A DNA stretch of 64,000 nucleotides from Shinella lacus (lineage in GTDB: Bacteria > Pseudomonadota > Alphaproteobacteria > Rhizobiales > Rhizobiaceae), in contig NZ_WHSB02000001.1 of NCBI RefSeq assembly GCF_010994755.1, positions 248,001-312,000 on the forward strand, written 5' to 3'. Below, piece by piece: positions 57,187-64,000 of this stretch (its first letter is position 1; the number at the start of each line of letters is the position of its first letter). The notes under the pieces were generated by a model, which saw nothing but the letters and a program-made list of their open reading frames with translations, did not search any database and was not told where the DNA came from. The position numbers were made by a program, and so were the translations under genes.

Positions 57187-58277
57187 CCGCGGCATTGACC
57201 CGGCGTCACTTCGTGCTGGCGGCGGCGGGTCTGGCGCTCCTGCCCGAGATACCGGTCCGAGCCGCAGAGGAGAAAGCTTTGATCACAGTCCCCGCTGAAT
57301 CGGAACGCCACGCACGGACCTGGATGGCCTGGCCGAGCACGCCGAAGCTCTACGGCGGTTCGGGCGCCTATTTCGAAAGCGTGCAGGAAACACTGGGCCG
57401 GCTCGCCGCCGCGATCGCGGAAAACGAACCCGTTACGATGGCCGCCGCGGCGGACCAGCACGATCTAGCCGCCCGCCTGTGCGGCCCCAGGGTCGAGCTT
57501 GTCGACATCCCGACCGACGACATGTGGGCCCGCGACAGCGCGCCGGTCTTCGTGCGCAAGGCGGATGGCAGCGTCGCGGCCGTCGATTTCCACTTCAACG
57601 GCTGGGGCGGCAAGCAGGTCCACGCCCGCGACGGCCAGCTTGCCGCCCGCATCGCGGAGCAAGCACGCACGGAGCGGCTCGACGCGGGCCTCTGCGGCGA
57701 AGGCGGCGGCCTGGAATATGACGGCGATGGCACGCTGCTCCTCACCGAAAGCTGCTGGGTGAACGACAACCGCAATCCCGGGCTGGAGCGCGCCCAAATC
57801 GAACGGCGCCTCAAGGCGGTGCTCGGTGTCGAAACGGTGCTCTGGGTGCCCGGTGTGCGCGGGCTGGATATCACCGACGGGCATATCGACGGGTCGTTCC
57901 GCTTCGTCGCGCCGGGCATCGTGATCGCCAGCAGCTATCCCGGCGACACGTCGGAATGGGGTCGCGCCCATGAGGAGGCGCTCGCGATCCTCGCCAAGGC
58001 GCGAGACGCCAGGGGCCGTCCGCTGGAGATCGTCTCCATTCCCGCCGCCACCGACGTTCGCTCGACGAGCGAGGATTTTTTGACCAGCTACGCCAACTAC
58101 TATGTCGGCAACGGCGCGCTCTACACTCCACGCTTCGGCGATCGCAAGGCGGATGCGCGCGCCGCAGACGTGCTCGGCCGGCTGCATCCGGGCCGCCGCA
58201 TCGTCGAGCTTGAGGTCGATCGCATCTACGAAAACGGCGGTGGCATCCACTGCGTCACGCAACAACAACCCGAATGA
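57183..58277 (+). CDS. Second agmatine-deiminase-family protein with Tat-like signal
   Basis: This paralogue of about 364 residues keeps the catalytic features: MWARDSAP, DITDGHIDG and GGGIHCVTQQQP with Cys357. A GTG start at 57183 (GTGA overlap with aguA) gives an N-terminus TRRHFVLAAAGLALLP with a twin arginine and hydrophobic core ending near RAAEEK. The protein is thus predicted to be exported, probably by Tat. Porphyromonas-type peptidyl-arginine deiminases are exported members of the same superfamily, but the length and motifs here fit agmatine deiminase. Substrate untested. Confidence 0.82.
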   Translation: MTAALTRRHFVLAAAGLALLPEIPVRAAEEKALITVPAESERHARTWMAWPSTPKLYGGSGAYFESVQETLGRLAAAIAENEPVTMAAAADQHDLAARLCGPRVELVDIPTDDMWARDSAPVFVRKADGSVAAVDFHFNGWGGKQVHARDGQLAARIAEQARTERLDAGLCGEGGGLEYDGDGTLLLTESCWVNDNRNPGLERAQIERRLKAVLGVETVLWVPGVRGLDITDGHIDGSFRFVAPGIVIASSYPGDTSEWGRAHEEALAILAKARDARGRPLEIVSIPAATDVRSTSEDFLTSYANYYVGNGALYTPRFGDRKADARAADVLGRLHPGRRIVELEVDRIYENGGGIHCVTQQQPE

Positions 58278-58286
58278 GGTGAAGCT

Positions 58287-59177
58287 ATGCGTTCCATGAT
58301 TGCGGCTGCGGTGCAGATTGCGTGCACTGACGATATCGAGGCCAATCTCGAAAAGCTCGAAACCCATGTGCGCGAGGCGGCTCGAAGGGGTGCCCAACTC
58401 GTTGTGCTTCAGGAGCTGTTCGAAGGCGTCTATTTCTGTGTCGACGAGGATAAAATCCACAATGCCCGCGCCCGGCCGCTGCAGGGCCACCCGACCGTCG
58501 CCCGCATGGCGGCGCTCGCCCGCGAGACGGGCGTCGTGCTGCCGGTGTCCCTCTTCGAGCGCGATGGTGCCCGCCTGTTCAACACGCTCGTGATGATCGA
58601 TGCCGATGGCAAGGTGCTCGGCCATTACCGCAAGAGCCATATCCCCGACAGCCCCGGTTATTCGGAAAAATTCTACTTTGCCGATGGCGATACGGGTTTT
58701 CGCGTGTTCGAAACGGCGGCCGGCAAGGTGGGTGCCGGGGTGTGCTGGGACCAGTGGTTCCCGGAGGCGGCGCGCGCCATGGTGCTGCTGGGCGCCGAAG
58801 TGCTGGTCTATCCGACGGCGATCGGCTCGGAACCCTCCTATCCGGGCTGGGATTCGCGCGACCACTGGCAGCGCGTTATGCAGGGCCATGCCGGCGCCAA
58901 CCTCACGCCCGTCATCGCGGCCAGCCGGATCGGCGTCGAAGCGGGCAAGACATCGGCGGTCACCTTCTACGGCTCCTCCTTCATCGCCGACCACACCGGC
59001 GCCAAGCTTGCCGAGGCCGACCGGGTTTCCGAAGGCGTAATCACCGCCGCCCTCGACCTCGACGCCATCGCCGAGGCGCGCCGCAGCTGGGGCGTCTTCC
59101 GCGACCGGCGCACCGATCTCTACGGCCCCCTGCTCCAGCCGACACCGGCGCGGCTGCTCTCGGACAAAGCAGCCTGA
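58287..59177 (+). CDS. aguB: N-carbamoylputrescine amidase
   Basis: This 296-residue nitrilase-superfamily enzyme converts N-carbamoylputrescine to putrescine, CO2 and ammonia. The triad is E43 (LQELFEG), K116 (YRKSHIPD) and C153 (GVCWDQWFPE), and the WDQWFPE segment is diagnostic of AguB. It follows the second deiminase gene by 9 bases, so the set gives agmatine to putrescine in two steps. Confidence 0.95.
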   Translation: MRSMIAAAVQIACTDDIEANLEKLETHVREAARRGAQLVVLQELFEGVYFCVDEDKIHNARARPLQGHPTVARMAALARETGVVLPVSLFERDGARLFNTLVMIDADGKVLGHYRKSHIPDSPGYSEKFYFADGDTGFRVFETAAGKVGAGVCWDQWFPEAARAMVLLGAEVLVYPTAIGSEPSYPGWDSRDHWQRVMQGHAGANLTPVIAASRIGVEAGKTSAVTFYGSSFIADHTGAKLAEADRVSEGVITAALDLDAIAEARRSWGVFRDRRTDLYGPLLQPTPARLLSDKAA

Positions 59178-59217
59178 CAGTCCGGCACCAACCGAACCAA
59201 CAGCACGGAGAAAGACG

Positions 59218-60300
59218 ATGAAACGCTGGCTCACGCTTGCGGCATGCCTTACGGCAACCTCGGTTTCGGCCGAAGAGAAGGTTCTCTACCTCTACTCCTG
59301 GGAGTCCTATTTCAGCGCGGCGTCGATCGCGGCCTTCGAGAAGGAGACGGGCATAAAGGTCTCCTACGACCTGTTCGATTCCAACGACATGGTCGAGACC
59401 AAGATGCTGACGGGAAAGTCAGGTTACGACCTCGTCACCGTCAACCTCTCACCGCACTTCCTGCGCCAGTTGCCGGTCGGCGTCTGGGGCGCGCTCGACC
59501 GCAGCAAGCTTGCCAATTTCGGCAATATCGACCCGGTCGTGCTGGAGCGCGCCACCGCGGTCGATCCCGGCAATGCCCATAACGTGCCCTGGATGTGGGG
59601 CACGACCGGCGTCGGCTACAATGTCGAGAAGGTGCAGGAGATCATGCCGGACGCGCCGGTCGATTCGCTGCGCATGGTCTTCGATCCCGCGGTCGTCGAA
59701 AAATTCGCCTCCTGCGGCGTCGGTATGCTCGACGATGCCGAGCAGGTGCTCGGCCTCGCCTTGATCTATCTGGGGCTCAATCCCGATACGACCGACAAGG
59801 ACGAACTGGAAAAGGCGGTGGAGGTCGTCTCGAAGGTCCGCCCCTATGTGCGCAAGTTCCACAGCTCCAGCTATGTCAACGACCTCGCCGATGGCGGCCT
59901 GTGCCTGGCAATCGGCTTTTCCGGCGACATGCTGATCGCCAGCAGCCGGGCGAAGGAGGCGGGCAAGCCCTTCACGATTACCTATAAACTGTCGAAGGAG
60001 GGCAATCTCGTCTGGGCCGATGTGCTCGCCATACCCGCCGACGCGTCCCATCCGGAAGCCGCCCACGCCTTCATCGACTTCGTGATGCGCCCCGAGATTG
60101 CTGCGACCGCTGCCACGGAAACCGGCTTCTCCACCGCCAACAAGGCCGCCCTCCCATTGCTCGACGAGAAACTGCGCTCGAACCCCGACCTTTACCCTTC
60201 CGAAGAAGCGCAGAAACGCTTCCACCTGCCGAAGGCGCTGAGCCAGAAAGCGCTCAAAATGTGGACGCAGGCCTGGGATCGCGCAAAGGGTGTTCGCTAG
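59218..60300 (+). CDS. Polyamine ABC transporter, periplasmic binding protein (PotD/PotF type)
   Basis: This 360-residue binding protein has a Sec signal (cut near SVSAEEK, residue 18) and the PotF-type opening VLYLYSWESYF. The DLFDSNDMVETKMLTGKSGYDLV stretch and the NVPWMWGTTGVGYN segment are typical of putrescine/spermidine-binding proteins. No permease or ATPase gene is beside it, so it either shares a transporter or acts as a sensor partner. GGAGAAAGACG precedes the ATG. A strong terminator ends the unit. Confidence 0.9.
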   Translation: MKRWLTLAACLTATSVSAEEKVLYLYSWESYFSAASIAAFEKETGIKVSYDLFDSNDMVETKMLTGKSGYDLVTVNLSPHFLRQLPVGVWGALDRSKLANFGNIDPVVLERATAVDPGNAHNVPWMWGTTGVGYNVEKVQEIMPDAPVDSLRMVFDPAVVEKFASCGVGMLDDAEQVLGLALIYLGLNPDTTDKDELEKAVEVVSKVRPYVRKFHSSSYVNDLADGGLCLAIGFSGDMLIASSRAKEAGKPFTITYKLSKEGNLVWADVLAIPADASHPEAAHAFIDFVMRPEIAATAATETGFSTANKAALPLLDEKLRSNPDLYPSEEAQKRFHLPKALSQKALKMWTQAWDRAKGVR

Positions 60301-60325
60301 CCATCCTTGCCCTCGAAATACGACG

Positions 60326-60358
60326 AACAAACCGGCCAGCGCACCTGGCCGGTTTGTT
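60326..60358 (+). terminator. Rho-independent terminator after the polyamine operon
   Basis: A 14-bp perfect stem (arms 60326-60339 and 60345-60358) with a five-base loop CGCAC ends in TTTGTTTGTTTG. It closes the aguA to binding-protein operon 26 bases after the last stop. Confidence 0.85.
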
Positions 60359-60468
60359 TGTTTGACCGTCGAAAAATTCTTTCGAACTGATACGCGCCTT
60401 CCAGAAGGCGGCATAAGGGCGCTATAGAACGGTCAGGACATGCTGTTTCGACGACAAGGATCTATTTC

Positions 60469-61374
60469 ATGACCGAGAAATCCCCCGCCGACAATTTCCC
60501 CGCCGGCTATGAAGTTCCGAAGGTCTGGACCTGGGACAAGGGCAATGGCGGCGCCTTCGCCAGCATCAACCGGCCGATCGCCGGCCCCACGCAGGACAAG
60601 GACCTGCCGGTCGGCAAACACCCGCTGCAGCTCTATTCGCTGGCCACGCCCAATGGCGTGAAGGTGACGATCCTGCTGGAAGAGCTTCTGGCCGCCGGCC
60701 ATGCCGAGGCCGAATACGACGCGTGGCCGATCCGCATCGGGGATGGCGAGCAGTTCGGCTCCGGCTTCGTCGCGGCCAATCCGAACTCCAAGATCCCGGC
60801 GCTGATGGACCATGCGCCGAAGGGTGGCGGTGCGCCGGTGCGCGTCTTCGAATCCGCCTCCATCCTGCTCTATCTCGCCGAAAAGTTCGGTGCCTTCCTG
60901 CCCAGCGAGCTTCGCGCCCGCGCGGAAACCTTCAACTGGTTGTTCTGGCAGATGGGCTCTGCGCCCTTCCTCGGCGGCGGCTTCGGCCATTTTTATGCCT
61001 ATGCGCCGGTTCATATCAAATATGCCATCGACCGCTATGCCATGGAGGTGAAGCGCCAGCTCGACGTGCTCGACCGCCATCTCGCGGAAAACCAGTTCAT
61101 GGCCGGCGCCGATTATACGATCGCCGACATGGCGATCTGGCCCTGGTATGGCGGCCTTGCTCAGGGCAAGCAATATGGCGATGCCGGCACCTTCCTCGAC
61201 GTGCAGAGCTATACGAACGTGCAGCGCTGGACGGCCGAAATCGCTGCCCGCCCGGCGGTCAAGCGCGGCCGCATGGTCAACCGGCTGAACGGCGATCCGT
61301 CCGAGCAGCTGCATGAGCGCCACGACGCCTCGGACTTCGACACGAAGACCCAGGACAAGATCGGCCAGGCGTAA
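60469..61374 (+). CDS. yghU: YghU-type glutathione S-transferase/disulfide-bond oxidoreductase
   Basis: This 301-residue GST has the N-terminal extension (VPKVWTWDKGNGG) and thioredoxin-like domain with the ANPNSKIPALMDH segment and ESASILLYLAEK. A C-terminal helical domain follows. Together these match YghU/YfcG-like enzymes that bind two glutathiones and act on disulfides. It is cytoplasmic. It begins 168 bases after the terminator, so it has its own promoter. Confidence 0.92.
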   Translation: MTEKSPADNFPAGYEVPKVWTWDKGNGGAFASINRPIAGPTQDKDLPVGKHPLQLYSLATPNGVKVTILLEELLAAGHAEAEYDAWPIRIGDGEQFGSGFVAANPNSKIPALMDHAPKGGGAPVRVFESASILLYLAEKFGAFLPSELRARAETFNWLFWQMGSAPFLGGGFGHFYAYAPVHIKYAIDRYAMEVKRQLDVLDRHLAENQFMAGADYTIADMAIWPWYGGLAQGKQYGDAGTFLDVQSYTNVQRWTAEIAARPAVKRGRMVNRLNGDPSEQLHERHDASDFDTKTQDKIGQA

Positions 61375-61384
61375 GGAGGACCGG

Positions 61385-61762
61385 ATGCCCACCCTTCCCG
61401 ACATGACGAAACACCGCGGCTTTCCGTCCGGCATGCCGGGTACGGGCGTGCAGTTCACCATCCGGCGCGCCAATCCGAAAGGGGTGACGCCGATCAAGGC
61501 GTTGCCCCGTCGCGCCCGCCCCGGCACGGCCGAGCACCGCATCGACGCCGCCTTCCTGCACGCGCTCTGGCACCATTTCGGCGCAGAACCCTTCGAGCGC
61601 GGCAATCTCGACGCCGCCCGCCTCAACCTGCTCTTCGGCCGCGAGGTCGTGGCGGCCGACAAGGATTTCGATCCACTGTCCTACGAGGCGATGTTCGTCA
61701 TCGACGAACGGGTCGCGCGCCAAAGCTTTCCGGAATCCTTCGAGGACGTCTTCGAGGTGTAA
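61385..61762 (+). CDS. Conserved-type hypothetical protein
   Basis: This 125-residue basic protein is not one I recognise. It has no signal peptide or membrane segment. A PAGFP-like N-terminal part is followed by a folded-looking C-terminal half with HALWHHFGAEPFERGNLDAARLN. AAGGAGG lies upstream of the ATG and the gene is 10 bases after yghU, so it is probably co-transcribed with it. Codon use is like that of its neighbours. Confidence 0.7.
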   Translation: MPTLPDMTKHRGFPSGMPGTGVQFTIRRANPKGVTPIKALPRRARPGTAEHRIDAAFLHALWHHFGAEPFERGNLDAARLNLLFGREVVAADKDFDPLSYEAMFVIDERVARQSFPESFEDVFEV

Positions 61763-61782
61763 GCGGGCCGGCGAAGGCTCGT

Positions 61783-62220
61783 TCACACGCTGCTGAGAAG
61801 CAGGCTCGTCTCGCTGTTGGAGACGCCGTCGACCATGCGGACTTCGCGCAGCACGCGATCGAAATCCGAGAGGCTCGCGGCTCGGATGTTGGCGACCAGG
61901 TCCCAGTTGCCGTTCGTCGTGTGCAGCGCCTGCATCTCCGGGAAGCCGCGCAGCTTGCGGATGACGTGGGTGGTCGACTTGCCCGATACCTCGATCATCA
62001 TGACGGCGTGCACGCTGTGCGCGTCGTAATCATCCCTGACCCGAACCGTGAAACCAAGCAGCGTGCCGGTCTCCATCAGTCGGTCGAGGCGGCTCTGCAC
62101 CGTGCCGCGCGCGACGCCGAGCGCATCGGCGAGCTTGGCGAGCGATGCCCGGCCATCGGCGCGCAGGTGGCCGATGATCCGGCGATCAAGGTCGTCGGGC
62201 ATGTATTTTGCGATCGTCAT
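61783..62220 (-). CDS. Lrp/AsnC-family regulator
   Basis: This 145-residue regulator has an N-terminal HTH (about 1-55, LAKLADALGVARGTVQSRLDRL) and a C-terminal RAM ligand-binding domain. It is divergent from the ornithine cyclodeaminase gene, a common arrangement in which an amino acid induces its own breakdown. The ATG at 62220 is set by the start of the HTH. Confidence 0.93.
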   Translation of the reverse strand: MTIAKYMPDDLDRRIIGHLRADGRASLAKLADALGVARGTVQSRLDRLMETGTLLGFTVRVRDDYDAHSVHAVMMIEVSGKSTTHVIRKLRGFPEMQALHTTNGNWDLVANIRAASLSDFDRVLREVRMVDGVSNSETSLLLSSV

Positions 62221-62263
62221 CTGACTTTTTCCACACTTCTGCTGTGCATATCGATCAATCGAC

Positions 62264-62277
62264 TGCCAGAAATGGCA
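62264..62277. promoter_or_regulatory. Short inverted repeat between Lrp and ornithine cyclodeaminase genes
   Basis: TGCCA-GAAA-TGGCA is a small perfect inverted repeat in the 127-base divergent region and is a candidate Lrp-type site. The evidence is positional only. Confidence 0.35.
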
Positions 62278-62347
62278 CAAGATTGCTCTTTCGGTCAACA
62301 TTTCCGGTCGTTAGCCTTCCGGCACACAGCCAGCAGAGGAAACCGAC

Positions 62348-63397
62348 ATGTCCGCACCGCTCCCATCGGAGAAAGCCCTCGTTCCCTTCGTCAGCGTCGA
62401 GAACATGATGCGGCTTGTCCATCATATCGGCGTCGAGACCATGCTGGTGGAACTCACGGACGTCATCGAAGCCGATTTCCGGCGCTGGGAGCTGTTCGAC
62501 AAGACGCCGCGCGTCGCCTCGCATTCGCGCGAGGGCGTGATCGAGTTGATGCCGACCTCGGACGGCGAAATCTACAGCTTCAAATATGTCAACGGCCATC
62601 CGAAAAACATGGGCCAGGGCCTGCAGACGGTGACCGCCTTCGGGCTGCTCGCGGAAGTCTCCACCGGCTATCCGGTTCTGCTCACCGAAATGACACTGCT
62701 GACCGCACTGCGCACCGCCGCGACCTCGGCCATGGCCGCTCGCCATCTCGCGCCGAAGGGTGCGCGCACCATGGCGATCATCGGCAACGGCGCCCAGGCG
62801 GAATTCCAGGCGCTGGCCATGAAGGCCGTACTCGGCACGGATCACGTCCGCCTCTACGATATCGATCCGCTGGCGACCGAGAAGGCTGCCCGCAACCTCG
62901 CCGGCTTCGGCCTGACGGTGACCGCCTGCACCACGCCCGAGGCGGCCATCGAAGGCGCGCAGATCATCACCACCTGCACCGCCGACAAGCAATATGCCAC
63001 CATCCTCACCGACAACATGGTCGGCGGCGGCATCCACATCAACGCAATCGGCGGCGATTGCCCGGGCAAGACCGAGCTGCACCGCGACATCCTGTTGCGC
63101 GCCGATACCTTCGTGGAATATCCGCCGCAGACGCGCATCGAAGGCGAAATCCAGCAGATGGATGCGGATTATCCGGTGACGGAACTCTGGAAGGTGGTTT
63201 CCGGCGAGGCCCAGGGACGGCGGGACGCCGGCCAGATCACGCTCTTCGACAGCGTCGGGTTTGCCACAGAGGATTTTTCCGCGCTGCGTTATGTCCGCGA
63301 GAAGCTGAAGCAAAATCGCTTCTACCAGGAACTCGACATCATCGCCGATCCCGACGATCCGCGCGACCTCTTCGGCATGCTGCAACGCGCACGATAA
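62348..63397 (+). CDS. ocd: Ornithine cyclodeaminase
   Basis: This 349-residue enzyme of the ornithine cyclodeaminase/mu-crystallin family converts ornithine to proline and ammonia with NAD. Seen are the substrate-binding EVSTGYPVLLTEMTLLTALRTAATSAMAA region, Rossmann motif IGNGAQAEFQ (about 140-149) and the INAIGGDCPGKTEL block with the catalytic Asp. The sequence is the canonical length. AGAGGAAACCGAC precedes the ATG. The next gene would produce its substrate from citrulline or arginine. Confidence 0.92.
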   Translation: MSAPLPSEKALVPFVSVENMMRLVHHIGVETMLVELTDVIEADFRRWELFDKTPRVASHSREGVIELMPTSDGEIYSFKYVNGHPKNMGQGLQTVTAFGLLAEVSTGYPVLLTEMTLLTALRTAATSAMAARHLAPKGARTMAIIGNGAQAEFQALAMKAVLGTDHVRLYDIDPLATEKAARNLAGFGLTVTACTTPEAAIEGAQIITTCTADKQYATILTDNMVGGGIHINAIGGDCPGKTELHRDILLRADTFVEYPPQTRIEGEIQQMDADYPVTELWKVVSGEAQGRRDAGQITLFDSVGFATEDFSALRYVREKLKQNRFYQELDIIADPDDPRDLFGMLQRAR

Positions 63398-63408
63398 AGG
63401 CGGGACCA

Positions 63409-64000
63409 ATGAGACAGTCCCCCTATTCCATCCAGGCGCCGCCGGCCGTCGTCATGGTCCGGCCCCGGCATTTCACCGTCAACACGGAAACTGCCGCCGA
63501 CAATAGCTTTCAGGTGCTGGCGGATACAGGCGAGAACCTCGCGGTGGCCGCCTATGACGAGATCTCACGGGCCGCACAAACACTCGAAAGCCACGGTGTG
63601 GCGGTCCATCTGTTCGAGGACGAAGGTAAGCAGACGCCGGACTCCGTCTTCCCGAACAACTGGTTTTCCACCCATGCCGGCGGGCATGTGGCGATCTACC
63701 CGATGAAGGCGGAAAGCCGAAGGCGCGAGCGCCGGAGCGACGTCATCGAGATGCTGAAGACCCATTACCGCGTGCAGGACGTGATCGACTATTCGGGGCT
63801 GGAGCCAGACGGCCTTTTCCTCGAAGGCACCGGCGCCATGGTGCTCGATCATATCGATCGCGTCGCCTATGCCGTGCGCTCCGACCGGACGGACCCGATC
63901 GCGCTGGAGCGCTTCTGCACGCATTTCAACTTCGAGCCCATGGTGTTCGACGCCCGCGACGGCAACGGCGTGCCGGTCTACCACACGAATGTGCTGATGT
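63409..64000 (+). CDS. CtlX-like amidinotransferase-family hydrolase (3' end cut by window)
   Basis: These are the first 197 residues of a guanidino-group-modifying enzyme; the end lies outside the window. It contains SVFPNNWFSTHAGGHVAIYPM and LFLEGTGAMVLDHIDRVAYA, the block typical of the citrulline-utilising hydrolase CtlX and related amidinotransferase-fold proteins. It starts 11 bases after ornithine cyclodeaminase, so it likely turns citrulline (or arginine) into ornithine for the next enzyme. The catalytic Cys would lie beyond the cut. Confidence 0.8.
   Translation, partial: MRQSPYSIQAPPAVVMVRPRHFTVNTETAADNSFQVLADTGENLAVAAYDEISRAAQTLESHGVAVHLFEDEGKQTPDSVFPNNWFSTHAGGHVAIYPMKAESRRRERRSDVIEMLKTHYRVQDVIDYSGLEPDGLFLEGTGAMVLDHIDRVAYAVRSDRTDPIALERFCTHFNFEPMVFDARDGNGVPVYHTNVLM

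Overview
The window is about 64 kb of GC-rich, densely coding DNA from an alphaproteobacterium. It is most likely a member of the Rhizobiaceae or a close relative in the Rhizobiales. Support comes from three complete CUT2-type (ribose-like) sugar ABC transporters within 24 kb, a GGAAC-N17-CGTT promoter of the alphaproteobacterial general stress sigma factor, a phased TTAA-N7-TTAA array of CtrA type, and many paired regulator/catabolic units. The replicon (chromosome or megaplasmid) cannot be told. I see no rRNA, tRNA, CRISPR, transposase, integrase or replication gene. Both end genes are cut by the window edge.

Layout. 0-3.3 kb: truncated serine hydrolase, AraC regulator, PhzF-like enzyme, TerC-like membrane protein. 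3.5-12.5 kb: a sigma-54 regulon. An AcoR-type enhancer-binding protein lies between two units, SDR/sugar-ABC/SDR on its left and a PRISE-like enone reductase plus cupin on its right. Each unit has a -24/-12 promoter preceded by the same TGTCGCA-N12-(T/A)GCGACA element at almost the same distance. 12.5-25 kb: a probable twelve-gene minus-strand operon with two complete sugar ABC transporters, a polyol/sugar dehydrogenase, an SDR, an SMP-30 lactonase, an AGE-family epimerase and a glucarate-dehydratase-type enolase-superfamily enzyme. It faces a divergent GntR/FCD regulator and two matching palindromic operators. 25-28.3 kb: a three-subunit periplasmic FAD (GMC) dehydrogenase with Tat small subunit and cytochrome c, plus a glyoxalase.

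28.4-41.3 kb: housekeeping and stress genes. These are an RHH protein, a CorA-type metal transporter, PPK2, an exported alpha/beta hydrolase, a LysR/SDR pair, the spoVR-yeaH-prkA operon behind an EcfG-type promoter, and a monofunctional penicillin-binding protein preceded by CtrA-type boxes. 41.3-49.2 kb: HyuA/HyuB hydantoinase, NCS1 permease and amidase with a divergent AraC regulator. 49.3-55.2 kb: an iron(III)-type ABC system split around a two-component system. 55.2-64 kb: arginine-family catabolism. It holds a LysR regulator, agmatine deiminase, a second agmatine deiminase with a Tat-like signal, N-carbamoylputrescine amidase, a polyamine-binding protein, a YghU-type GST, then an Lrp regulator with ornithine cyclodeaminase and a CtlX-like citrulline hydrolase.

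The first 25 kb reads as oxidative sugar/polyol catabolism: uptake, oxidation by dehydrogenases, lactone opening and acid dehydration. The last 9 kb feeds agmatine to putrescine and citrulline to ornithine to proline. The most interesting content is regulatory: the shared sigma-54/UAS architecture, the GntR operators, the stem-loops after sugar-binding-protein genes, and the predicted exported agmatine deiminase paralogue. Substrates of the three sugar systems cannot be fixed from sequence alone.
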